Assembly (NCBI GenBank): GCA_046052705.1
Contig: JBJOLU010000168.1
Span: 1 to 9,504, forward strand
DNA from: JBBATK01 sp046052705
Lineage (GTDB): Bacteria; Bacteroidota; Ignavibacteria; Kapaibacteriales; NICIL-2
DNA: 9,504 bases
Direction: 5' to 3'
Part shown: piece by piece, positions 1 through 6,152 of the stretch
How positions within the stretch are numbered: position 1 is the first letter of the stretch
Layout of the letters: each line of letters opens with the position of its first letter
Translations under genes and position numbers: made by a program
Notes under the pieces: model-generated
What the model saw: only the letters and a program-made list of their open reading frames with translations
Told to the model about the DNA's origin: nothing
Databases searched by the model: none

Positions 1-12
1 CCGACGCAGGAT

Positions 13-1236
13 CTACCGCGAGAGGGCCGGCTCTACTACGGCCTGGTGGTCGTCGTAATACTTGCGAATCACCGCAGCATCTTTGGCTCGCTTGGCATTG
101 ATCAGGCACTGCTCCATCATCATGCATATACGAGTAAACACAGCTTTACGATGCGCTTTGTCGTTCACCTGCATCCATGCACGCTGCTCAAAGATGCGGC
201 GCAGTGCAGTAACTGAGGCCAGCGGTCTGCGGGCACTGTCGGCAGCGGCCTTTGCCACAATAGCATCCAGCCGGCGCACATAATCGCCCTGCACATCGGT
301 ATGCTCCAAGCCTTCGATCTTCATGCGCTCATCGATCTTCTTGCCGATCTTGGCAATACTCTCGCTGCCGGTAAAATCATACTCGGGCAGGCGGTAAGAA
401 TAGGTTGGCTTAATGTACACATAACACTTTCCGTTCGCAGGGAAACCATTGGCATCTAAGGCATCAATAATGTACTTCACCGTATCCAACGGAATGTCTG
501 TATCTGCCAAGAGCAAGCCGGCGCGAAGCAAGGGATCGCGATACCACGATGTTGATTTGCCGAAGTGCTTCATCATGGTTTGCTTCAAGAAGGTTCCCTG
601 ATTATACGAGCGCTGAAAATCGCCGGTGGCAAAGGCATGGCGGGTGCGTAATGCTCGAAGTGTTTCCTGCGCGTTGTCCTTGTGACCCAGCAGCTCAAGA
701 ATGCCCAGTGCTTGAGACAATCCCACTTCGCAGTAGTAGTCGATGCGTGGCACGCCGGCTATCTGAGCAACTGCCTTGAGATATGCCGCACGACCTTTAT
801 GCGCACGAAGATTAGCTATAAAATTGAAGGCGCTGTCCAGTCCCACATCGGCATAGGTGCCTCTGGGAATGTCGATAATTTCTACCGCGCCTTCATCAAG
901 CCAAAAGCGAAGCACGTGATTGGCATCGGCCCTACCCGAAGGAGTATTCAGTCTGCTGTCGATACCGCAGAGCGAGAGGCACACCGAGCGGCCCTGCAGC
1001 GGCGGCACCTTTGCCATCGACGACGACATTGCTTGCAGCTCTCCACTTCCCTGAGCGGAATCCTGAGCGTTTTTAGCGCGCAAACGCGCAGCAGCCGAAT
1101 CTTTTGCCGAAACACCGGCGCCTGTGGTTTGTGATTCCGCAGGCTCGTTTTTGGACTCGTTGTTTGAACAATCAAGCGAGACAAAACACAACCATGCGAA
1201 CAGAACGCTGCGAGCAACTACCGTACGAAACTTCAT
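13..1236 (-). CDS. LytR-CpsA-Psr (LCP)-type exported protein, probable lipoprotein
   Basis: This 407-residue protein starts at an ATG. Residues 1-23 form a basic start plus a hydrophobic stretch ending in SLDC. That could be a lipobox, but Asp just before the Cys is atypical, so lipidation is uncertain. Residues 24-80 are a Ser/Ala/Glu-rich linker. Residues about 83-225 resemble the LCP domain: GIDSR (91-95), RADAN (102-106), IPRGT (123-127, usually PRDT), IDYYCEV (165-171) and GDFQRSYNQ (205-213, usually GDxxRxxRQ). In known LCP enzymes the conserved Asp and Arg residues bind the pyrophosphate lipid carrier and transfer glycopolymers to the cell wall. Here Asp is replaced by Gly in PRGT, and the second Arg of the last motif is Asn. 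Residues about 290-407 are a helical, basic extension I do not recognise. The gene lies 108 bp downstream of the histidine kinase on the same strand. The fold is fairly likely; the activity is unproven. Confidence 0.72.
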   Translation of the reverse strand: MKFRTVVARSVLFAWLCFVSLDCSNNESKNEPAESQTTGAGVSAKDSAAARLRAKNAQDSAQGSGELQAMSSSMAKVPPLQGRSVCLSLCGIDSRLNTPSGRADANHVLRFWLDEGAVEIIDIPRGTYADVGLDSAFNFIANLRAHKGRAAYLKAVAQIAGVPRIDYYCEVGLSQALGILELLGHKDNAQETLRALRTRHAFATGDFQRSYNQGTFLKQTMMKHFGKSTSWYRDPLLRAGLLLADTDIPLDTVKYIIDALDANGFPANGKCYVYIKPTYSYRLPEYDFTGSESIAKIGKKIDERMKIEGLEHTDVQGDYVRRLDAIVAKAAADSARRPLASVTALRRIFEQRAWMQVNDKAHRKAVFTRICMMMEQCLINAKRAKDAAVIRKYYDDHQAVVEPALSR

Positions 1237-1276
1237 GAACCGTTGATGTGCGTAGTGTGATAGGAGTTAAGAATTC

Positions 1277-1285
1277 GCAAAGTAC
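1277..1285 (-). promoter_or_regulatory. Putative -7 promoter box of the LCP gene
   Basis: Read on the minus strand this is GTACTTTGC, 40 nt before the ATG of the LCP gene. The identical 9-mer lies 39 nt before the proposed ATG of the histidine kinase. It resembles the Bacteroidota TAnnTTTG element with one base fewer in the spacer. No matching -33 TTG is visible at the usual distance. It suggests the LCP gene has its own promoter as well as possible read-through from the kinase. Confidence 0.4.
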
Positions 1286-1292
1286 ATAATAC

Positions 1293-1317
1293 CGGCAAAC
1301 TAGATTTTCATTTGCCG
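1293..1317. repeat. 7-bp inverted repeat between the kinase and LCP genes
   Basis: Perfect arms CGGCAAA (1293-1299) and TTTGCCG (1311-1317) are separated by 11 nt. The element lies 27 bp past the kinase stop and 7 bp upstream of the putative -7 box of the LCP gene. No T-run follows on the minus strand, so a Rho-independent terminator is unlikely. An operator covering the -33 region is the better guess. Confidence 0.4.
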
Positions 1318-1344
1318 AGCTCAAAGATTCCCCTACGGTAAGCG

Positions 1345-2955
1345 TCAGGTAGTCTCGTAGGGAAGGATGATGGTGAATGTGGAGCCTTCGCCCAATTCAC
1401 TCTTTACTTTGATCGAGCCCTGGTGTGCTTCCACAATCCATCGAACAATGGATAATCCCAGACCGCTTCCCACAACGTCGTTGGAGCGGGATTGGTCCAC
1501 ACGGAAGAAGCGGTTAAAAATAAATGCCTGGTTCTCGTCCGATATACCAACGCCGGTATCGCTGATTTCAATTTTCGTTTGCGAACCGCGCGTAGACAGC
1601 GACACTTTTACCGAGCCATTGCGAGGTGTGTACTTGATAGCATTATCGATCACGTTAATAAGCATTTGATGCAAGCGCGATTCATCTGCCACAATTGTCA
1701 CGTAGGGCTGAATATCGGTCTCGAGCGTAATTGATTTATCCTCTGCAAGTATCTGCATGTCGTCGCAGATATTCGTCACCACTTTAGAAATATCAAACAA
1801 CGCTTTTTGTAGGCGCACTTGGCCCGTTTCCGCACGTGAAATTTCCAAAAGACTGCTCACCATTTTCGACAATCTCATTACTTCTTCGAGCGCACTTACC
1901 ACCAACACATGGTAATCGTCCGGCTCCATCTCGTTGCGCAGAGCCAGCTCCAGCTCGCCCATCAGAATAGCCAGCGGTGTGCGCAGCTCGTGCGATACGT
2001 CGCTGGTAAATTGCCGCACCTGGGTAAACGAAATATCCAAGCGGGCAATCATAGCGTTGAGTGTTGTGGTGAGGCGGGCAATTTCGTCGTTCGTGACGGG
2101 CAGGGGTAATCGCTTGCTCAGGTTCTCTGCCGTGATACGCTTTGCGGCGTTGGTAATAATATCAACCTGCTGCAAGGAGTATCGCGCAAGAAGATATCCG
2201 ATCACAACGGCAAAAACCAACGCAATAGAGAAACCCACTTCGAAGGTATTACGAAGCTGACGAAGAATCTCGTCCACCTCTTGAACACTATATCCCACAC
2301 TAAGCTCACTTACGCCGCCGCGCATGCACAACACACGTAACGATTGTTTCCGCAAGCGCGCTTCCAGAAACACCTGGCCGGCATCCATACCGTCGGACAC
2401 ATCTGTGTACGTGGGCAAGGAGTAGTCGCGAAGATTTTCGGAACGCCAATAAATGTTCCCCTTAAGGTCGGCGAACTGCACAAAGAAATTTCCCGCTCGC
2501 ATAAACACGAACGACGGACCGCTTCGTGTAAATATTCCCTGCGATACCAGCGTGCTGAGTTCTTCGAATGAAAGATTATCGATACTAATTCCGGCGGTAT
2601 CCGTCGTGATGTTTTTGCTCTTTGGCGGGCGAGCCGGTACTGAATCAGGCTTCTGTGAAGCAGCAGTGCCAACATTGGTGGCGGAAGAATCGCGTTGAAT
2701 TCCCGTCTCCGATTTGCTCTGGCGAATTCGCTCAGAGATGACTACATCCACAGAACGCGACACCTCGGTGAGCATCACATCCATATTCGAATGCAAGCTA
2801 TTGGATACCGTTACGTAGGTGAATAAACTAAAGGCAACAAGTGCCACCGAAAGAATCACGGTATACCACACAGTCAAACGCACACGCAGCGGTACCCGAA
2901 GGTATCGTTGGCGCAGAGTCATGCGTTTGTTTTTTGAATTTCCGTAACCGGGCAT
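1345..2955 (-). CDS. Membrane sensor histidine kinase (HAMP, HisKA, HATPase_c)
   Basis: This is a 536-residue inner-membrane kinase that should autophosphorylate on His and pass phosphate to a response regulator. TM1 is at about residues 26-48. A periplasmic sensor region of about 190 residues follows and includes a Ser/Thr/Pro-rich, poorly conserved-looking part at about 78-118. TM2 is at about 236-258, and a HAMP linker runs to about 311. The H-box is SHELRTP with His322. The ATPase domain has the N-box NVIDNAIKYTP (434-444), G1 DTGVGIS (466-472), F-box FNRFFRVD (480-487) and G2 GSGLGLS (496-502), so all catalytic motifs are intact. The architecture is that of CusS-like kinases. The start is uncertain: GTG at 2976, ATG at 2955 or ATG at 2922. 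I chose 2955 because it lies 39 nt from a promoter-like box, the same spacing as for the LCP gene. The response-regulator gene is divergent, not in the same operon. The ligand is unknown. Confidence 0.93.
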   Translation of the reverse strand: MPGYGNSKNKRMTLRQRYLRVPLRVRLTVWYTVILSVALVAFSLFTYVTVSNSLHSNMDVMLTEVSRSVDVVISERIRQSKSETGIQRDSSATNVGTAASQKPDSVPARPPKSKNITTDTAGISIDNLSFEELSTLVSQGIFTRSGPSFVFMRAGNFFVQFADLKGNIYWRSENLRDYSLPTYTDVSDGMDAGQVFLEARLRKQSLRVLCMRGGVSELSVGYSVQEVDEILRQLRNTFEVGFSIALVFAVVIGYLLARYSLQQVDIITNAAKRITAENLSKRLPLPVTNDEIARLTTTLNAMIARLDISFTQVRQFTSDVSHELRTPLAILMGELELALRNEMEPDDYHVLVVSALEEVMRLSKMVSSLLEISRAETGQVRLQKALFDISKVVTNICDDMQILAEDKSITLETDIQPYVTIVADESRLHQMLINVIDNAIKYTPRNGSVKVSLSTRGSQTKIEISDTGVGISDENQAFIFNRFFRVDQSRSNDVVGSGLGLSIVRWIVEAHQGSIKVKSELGEGSTFTIILPYETT

Positions 2956-2994
2956 AGTTGTGTGGAAGGTTGGCACCCAGATTCATTAGCGGGT

Positions 2995-3003
2995 GCAAAG
3001 TAC
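2995..3003 (-). promoter_or_regulatory. Putative -7 promoter box of the histidine kinase gene
   Basis: On the minus strand this reads GTACTTTGC, preceded by a T-run. It is identical to the box before the LCP gene. It sits 39 nt from the ATG at 2955, which helps decide that start. No clear -33 element is visible. Confidence 0.4.
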
Positions 3004-3044
3004 CAAAAAACTGAAGGCGCGGATCGGGCTATGTGGGCACTGGA

Positions 3045-3100
3045 TATGCGATATGTGTGCGCTAAGGACTCACTGTGTATGCGCTGCGCTATGTATGCGC
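3045..3100. promoter_or_regulatory. Direct-repeat cluster, candidate response-regulator binding site
   Basis: Copies of a TATGCGC-like 7-mer start at 3045 (TATGCGA), 3056 (TGTGCGC), 3078 (TATGCGC) and 3094 (TATGCGC), with an overlapping GCTGCGC at 3083. The spacings 3045-3056 (11), 3056-3078 (22) and 3083-3094 (11) match the 11-bp helical period on which PhoB/OmpR-type regulators bind direct repeats. The cluster lies between the kinase and regulator genes, so autoregulation of both is plausible. Binding is inferred from layout only. Confidence 0.4.
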
Positions 3101-3138
3101 AAGAGTAGTCCAATCCGCCCCGGCTTGCATGACTGATG

Positions 3139-3152
3139 TTACGTATTCGTAA
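3139..3152. repeat. Short inverted repeat upstream of the response regulator
   Basis: TTACG (3139-3143) and CGTAA (3148-3152) flank TATT. The element lies 34 bp upstream of the putative -7 box of the response regulator. The arms are short, so chance is quite possible. Confidence 0.2.
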
Positions 3153-3186
3153 AGCGCTCCGCGAGCACCACCGCACTATTGCAACG

Positions 3187-3195
3187 TATTTTTGC
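3187..3195 (+). promoter_or_regulatory. Putative -7 promoter box of the response regulator
   Basis: TATTTTTG at 3187-3194 is an exact match to the Bacteroidota TAnnTTTG -7 consensus and is followed by C. It lies 50 nt before the ATG at 3246. No good TTG -33 element is seen upstream. Its position inside the longer upstream reading frame supports the downstream ATG as the true start. Confidence 0.42.
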
Positions 3196-3231
3196 AGCAG
3201 AAGTACCGAGCAATCACTCTTTATCCGCTGT

Positions 3232-3237
3232 GGGAAG
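3232..3237 (+). promoter_or_regulatory. Ribosome binding site of the response regulator
   Basis: GGGAAG lies 8 nt before the ATG at 3246 and decides this start over a TTG at 3192. A purine-rich site of this kind is unusual here, since most genes in the window lack one. Confidence 0.45.
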
Positions 3238-3245
3238 CAGCACAT

Positions 3246-3938
3246 ATGCGGCCTAAAAAAATACTAGTTGTTGATGATGAGCAGGATCTCTTGGATCTGA
3301 TCTCCTACAACCTCCGTAAGGAGGGCTACGAAGTAGTTTCGCTCGCAGATAGTACCAAGGCCAAAGAGACTGCAGAGTCTATGCAGCCGGATGTGGTGAT
3401 TCTGGATGTGATGATGCCGGGGCTGGATGGCTATGATGTGTGCAAGCAGATACGTTCTTCCGGCACCGTCAACTGCCCTATTATGTTTCTCACCGCCAAG
3501 GGCGAGGATATAGATCAGATCTTGGGTTTAGAGCTGGGCGCCGACGATTATGTGCGCAAGCCGGTATCGCCGAGCGTACTGGCTGCCCGTGTAAAATCTT
3601 TGATACGCCGAGGCGCAGAGAAGGTTCGTACCGAGACAATTACCGCCCCCGAAATTCTGCGCGTGGAAAATCTTGAAATCAATAGGCAGAATTACACAGT
3701 ACGCATTGCAGACAAAGAGCAATTCCTTCCAAAGAAAGAGTTTGAACTTCTGGCCTTTCTTGTGGCAAACAGGGGAAAAGTATTCAGCCGAGAATCGCTG
3801 CTCTCCCGCATTTGGGGCGAAAGCGTGTACGTGGTGGATCGTACTGTTGATGTGCACATCTCTAAGCTTCGCGATAAACTTGGTCCGTACAGCGAAATGC
3901 TCGAGACCGTAAAAGGTGTGGGCTACCGCTTTAGGTAA
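3246..3938 (+). CDS. OmpR/PhoB-family response regulator
   Basis: This 230-residue protein has the normal length for the family. The receiver domain (about 3-120) has the acidic pair Asp10/Asp11, the phospho-acceptor Asp54 in VILDVMMPG, Thr83 in FLTAK, and Lys105 in VRKPVSP, so all switch residues are present. A winged-helix DNA-binding domain covers about 138-230 and ends in the typical RTVDVHISKLRDKLG ... VKGVGYRFR pattern. It should be phosphorylated by the neighbouring kinase and then bind DNA as a dimer. A longer frame opening at TTG 3192 exists, but the first 18 residues precede the start of the receiver fold and the ATG at 3246 has a ribosome binding site. It is transcribed divergently from the kinase with a 290-bp shared region that contains candidate binding repeats. 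The targets are unknown. PhoB/PhoP-like naming would be guesswork. Confidence 0.95.
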   Translation: MRPKKILVVDDEQDLLDLISYNLRKEGYEVVSLADSTKAKETAESMQPDVVILDVMMPGLDGYDVCKQIRSSGTVNCPIMFLTAKGEDIDQILGLELGADDYVRKPVSPSVLAARVKSLIRRGAEKVRTETITAPEILRVENLEINRQNYTVRIADKEQFLPKKEFELLAFLVANRGKVFSRESLLSRIWGESVYVVDRTVDVHISKLRDKLGPYSEMLETVKGVGYRFR

Positions 3939-3969
3939 GCACGTTGCCTTTGGCATGCTGAACATCAGC

Positions 3970-4012
3970 TACTCCGCCGCGCTACCTTGCGTTTACTCCG
4001 CCGTTACCCTGC
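3970..4012. repeat. Two-copy imperfect direct repeat
   Basis: TACTCCGCCG occurs at 3970-3979 and 3994-4003 (period 24). Each copy is followed by a similar TACC(T/C)TGC. It lies in the 251-bp gene-free stretch 3939-4189 just past the response regulator. Confidence 0.5.
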
Positions 4013-4014
4013 CC

Positions 4015-4039
4015 ACACTCTGCGAAAACACTCTGCGAA
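4015..4039. repeat. Two-copy 12-bp direct repeat with a partial third copy
   Basis: ACACTCTGCGAA is present exactly at 4015-4026 and 4028-4039 (period 13). A degenerate third copy beginning ACACTCGCAG starts at 4041. The second and third copies together form the hairpin annotated at 4031-4052. Confidence 0.6.
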
Positions 4040-4052
4040 CACACTCGCAGGG
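4031..4052 (+). terminator. Possible weak terminator hairpin after the response regulator
   Basis: CTGCGA (4033-4038) pairs with TCGCAG (4045-4050) over a 6-nt loop, and C4031-G4052 plus a T-G wobble extend the stem to 8 pairs. Downstream is TTCCTTAATGTTT, only a broken T-tract. It lies 92 nt beyond the response-regulator stop and before the gcvT promoter box, a sensible place for a terminator, but the tract is weak. Confidence 0.35.
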
Positions 4053-4137
4053 TTCCTTAATGTTTGAATCTCTGTGATACTTCCCCTCTACACAGGCAGA
4101 GAATATCGCCATATCCGTTCAGCTTCGCGCATTGCCC

Positions 4138-4146
4138 TATATTTGC
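4138..4146 (+). promoter_or_regulatory. Putative -7 promoter box of gcvT
   Basis: TATATTTG at 4138-4145 matches TAnnTTTG exactly and is followed by C. It lies 43 nt before the ATG at 4190, downstream of the alternative TTG start at 4064, which argues against that longer frame. A -33 element is not clear. The box overlaps the palindrome TTGCGCAA (4143-4150). Confidence 0.42.
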
Positions 4147-4189
4147 GCAACTAACCTTGGTTCTACCATTATTACCGTATCAAAAGATC

Positions 4190-5284
4190 ATGAAACAAAC
4201 TCGTTTTCACGCCCTACACCTGGCTCATACAGCTAAAATGGTTGAGTTCGCCGGATTCGAAATGCCCATTCAGTATGCAGGCGGTATCATGCACGAGCAT
4301 AGTGTGGTGCGCAATGCTGTGGGTGTGTTCGACGTAAGCCACATGGGAGAATTCGATGTGTGCGGTGCAGACAGTTTGGCGTTTCTTCAGAAACTCACGG
4401 TAAACGATGTAAGCAAACTGACGCCGGGCAAAGCGCAATACTCCGCTATGTGCCTTCCGCACGGCGGCATTGTGGATGACCTTCTTGTGTACATGCTGGA
4501 AGAAAATCACTACATGATGGTGGTAAACGGCGCATGTATGGATAAGGACTGGAACTGGGCGGTGACCAATGCATCCACCTTTGCAGATTGCGTGATCACC
4601 AACAAAAGCGACGACATCAATCTGCTGGCCATTCAGGGACCGCAATCGCTAGCCGCGCTGCAAAAGCTTACTTCCACGAATCTCTCGGAGATCCCTTATT
4701 ACTCCTTTGTGCAAGGATCGCTGGCGGGTAAGCCCATGATACTCTCGCGCACCGGCTATACGGGCGAGCTGGGCATGGAAATATATTTTGAAGGCGATGA
4801 ATCTGTGTGCACTGAGGTATGGAATGCGGTGTTCGAAGCGGGTGCAGAGTTCGGCATAGAGCCGGTTGGCTTGGGAGCTCGTGATACCTTGCGCCTTGAA
4901 AAAGGATACTGCCTATATGGAAATGATATCGACGAAACCACAAACCCCCTGGAAGCAGGCCTGGGCTGGATTACCAAACTTGCCAAAGGCCCCTTCAATG
5001 GAAGCGAAGCAATCAGTGCCGTTAAAGAAGCCGGCGTGAGCCGCAAACTGGTTGGCTTGGTTGTTCACGTTGATAAGTTCATCGCACGTCACGGTTACGA
5101 GATTCATCACAACGGCGAAGCTGTAGGCGTGGTGACCAGCGGAAATATCGCACCCTCGCTTTCAAAGGCAATTGCTATGGGATACTTGCCCGCACATTTG
5201 GCGGCACCGGGAACGATGGTAGATATTTCTGCGCGCGGCAAAACATTCCCCGCGGAAGTAGTAAAGATGCCGTTCCTGGCATAA
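4190..5284 (+). CDS. gcvT: Aminomethyltransferase, glycine cleavage system T protein
   Basis: This 364-residue cytoplasmic enzyme is the same length as E. coli GcvT. It moves the methylene group from aminomethyl-lipoyl-GcvH to tetrahydrofolate, giving 5,10-methylene-THF, ammonia and dihydrolipoyl-H protein. Family signatures are clear: GFEMPIQY (22-29), DVSHMGEF (48-55), GGIVDDLLVY (92-101, with the Asp region that is catalytic in E. coli), RTGYTGELGMEIYF, LGARDTLRLEKGYCLYG and PLEAGLGWITKL. The frame can be opened back to TTG 4064, but those extra 42 residues are unlike the family. The ATG at 4190 begins MKQTRFHALH, the normal N-terminus. gcvH and gcvP are not adjacent. kdsB follows after 65 bp on the same strand with no visible promoter box, so the two may be co-transcribed. 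Confidence 0.97.
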   Translation: MKQTRFHALHLAHTAKMVEFAGFEMPIQYAGGIMHEHSVVRNAVGVFDVSHMGEFDVCGADSLAFLQKLTVNDVSKLTPGKAQYSAMCLPHGGIVDDLLVYMLEENHYMMVVNGACMDKDWNWAVTNASTFADCVITNKSDDINLLAIQGPQSLAALQKLTSTNLSEIPYYSFVQGSLAGKPMILSRTGYTGELGMEIYFEGDESVCTEVWNAVFEAGAEFGIEPVGLGARDTLRLEKGYCLYGNDIDETTNPLEAGLGWITKLAKGPFNGSEAISAVKEAGVSRKLVGLVVHVDKFIARHGYEIHHNGEAVGVVTSGNIAPSLSKAIAMGYLPAHLAAPGTMVDISARGKTFPAEVVKMPFLA

Positions 5285-5349
5285 GGCAGGTACGTGGACC
5301 GACGTTCACGTTGTACATAGGATCGGTTACCATTTTTCACGTACTCGTT

Positions 5350-6099
5350 ATGCGTGCTCTTGCAGTTATACCTGCCCGCTATGCCTCTACGCGCTTCCCC
5401 GGGAAGCCGCTTGTAGACCTATGCGGAGCCACTATGCTGGAGCGCGTGGTGCGTGCTGCCCAAGCGGCACAGAGCATTACGGACGTACTCGTTGCCACCG
5501 ACGACATCCGCATCGAGGCGGAGTGCGAACGCATTGGCGTGGGCTGTGTAATGACTTCTGCTGAACTGCCCTCAGGTACCGATCGTGTGGCCGCTGCCGC
5601 AGCGGTGCTTGGTGCATCGTACGATGTCATTCTGAATGTTCAAGGTGACGAACCTTTGTTGCAGCCATCGTTGCTCAACGAGCTTGTGCAGGGCTTGGTA
5701 GAATCGCAGGCCGATGTATGTACACCTGTCACACCGCTTACGTTGGCAGACGACCTGGATAATCCAACCATTTGTAAAGTGACACGCCGCAGCGATGGCA
5801 CGGCAATGTATTTCTCTCGGTCGGTAATACCGCATGTGCGCGGCATTCAGGGCGAACGACGGCTGGAAGCAGTGCGCTTTTGGAAACACATAGGATTGTA
5901 TGCCTACACGCCGGCCGCGCTGGCGCGATTTATTGCCTTGCCACCACACCCGTACGAGCTGACCGAAAGCTTGGAGCAATTGCGTTTACTTGCCGATGGG
6001 GCCCGATACATGTGCATCGAAACATTGCACACTCTCATAGCAATAGACACACCGGAGGATGTACTCAAAGTTCGGGCGGCACTTGAACCGCAGGGGTGA
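5350..6099 (+). CDS. kdsB: 3-deoxy-manno-octulosonate cytidylyltransferase (CMP-Kdo synthetase)
   Basis: This 249-residue cytoplasmic enzyme has a length nearly identical to E. coli KdsB. It activates Kdo with CTP to CMP-Kdo, the donor for the inner core of lipopolysaccharide. Visible motifs are VIPARYASTRFPGKPL (6-21, nucleotide-binding), ATDD (49-52), PSGTDR (74-79), NVQGDEP (96-102, metal/nucleotide site), YFSRSVIPH (154-162), KHIGLY (179-184), ESLEQLR (206-212) and IDTPEDV (232-238). All are intact. An upstream TTG at 5311 adds 13 residues with no family match; the ATG at 5350 puts the conserved PARY motif at the usual distance from the N-terminus. No Shine-Dalgarno is seen. The gene implies LPS or a Kdo-containing glycan. 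It converges on the M28 peptidase gene. Confidence 0.97.
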   Translation: MRALAVIPARYASTRFPGKPLVDLCGATMLERVVRAAQAAQSITDVLVATDDIRIEAECERIGVGCVMTSAELPSGTDRVAAAAAVLGASYDVILNVQGDEPLLQPSLLNELVQGLVESQADVCTPVTPLTLADDLDNPTICKVTRRSDGTAMYFSRSVIPHVRGIQGERRLEAVRFWKHIGLYAYTPAALARFIALPPHPYELTESLEQLRLLADGARYMCIETLHTLIAIDTPEDVLKVRAALEPQG

Positions 6100-6110
6100 G
6101 TAGTTCCATA

Positions 6111-6146
6111 GCCCACCTCACTGCCCACCTCACTGCCCTCCTCACA
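6111..6146. repeat. Three-copy 12-bp tandem repeat
   Basis: GCCCACCTCACT is repeated exactly at 6111-6122 and 6123-6134. A third copy at 6135-6146 has two changes. It fills most of the 53-bp gap between the convergent kdsB and peptidase genes. No hairpin terminator is visible there. Confidence 0.8.
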
Positions 6147-6152
6147 AACGTC

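Noticed and set aside
682..1134. A 150-codon plus-strand open frame opposite the LCP gene
   Set aside because: No motif or ribosome binding site, and the composition is typical of an antisense shadow.
3192..3245. N-terminal extension of the response regulator from a TTG codon
   Set aside because: The receiver fold begins at MRPKKILVVDD, and a GGGAAG site precedes the ATG at 3246.
4064..4189. N-terminal extension of gcvT from a TTG codon
   Set aside because: The extra 42 residues do not resemble GcvT, and the likely promoter box lies within this stretch.
5292..5342. Repeated CACGT words between gcvT and kdsB
   Set aside because: ACGTG/CACGT arms of 5 bp and two TTCACGT words are too short and irregular to call an operator.
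5311..5349. N-terminal extension of kdsB from a TTG codon
   Set aside because: The family N-terminus starts a few residues before VIPARY, matching the ATG at 5350.
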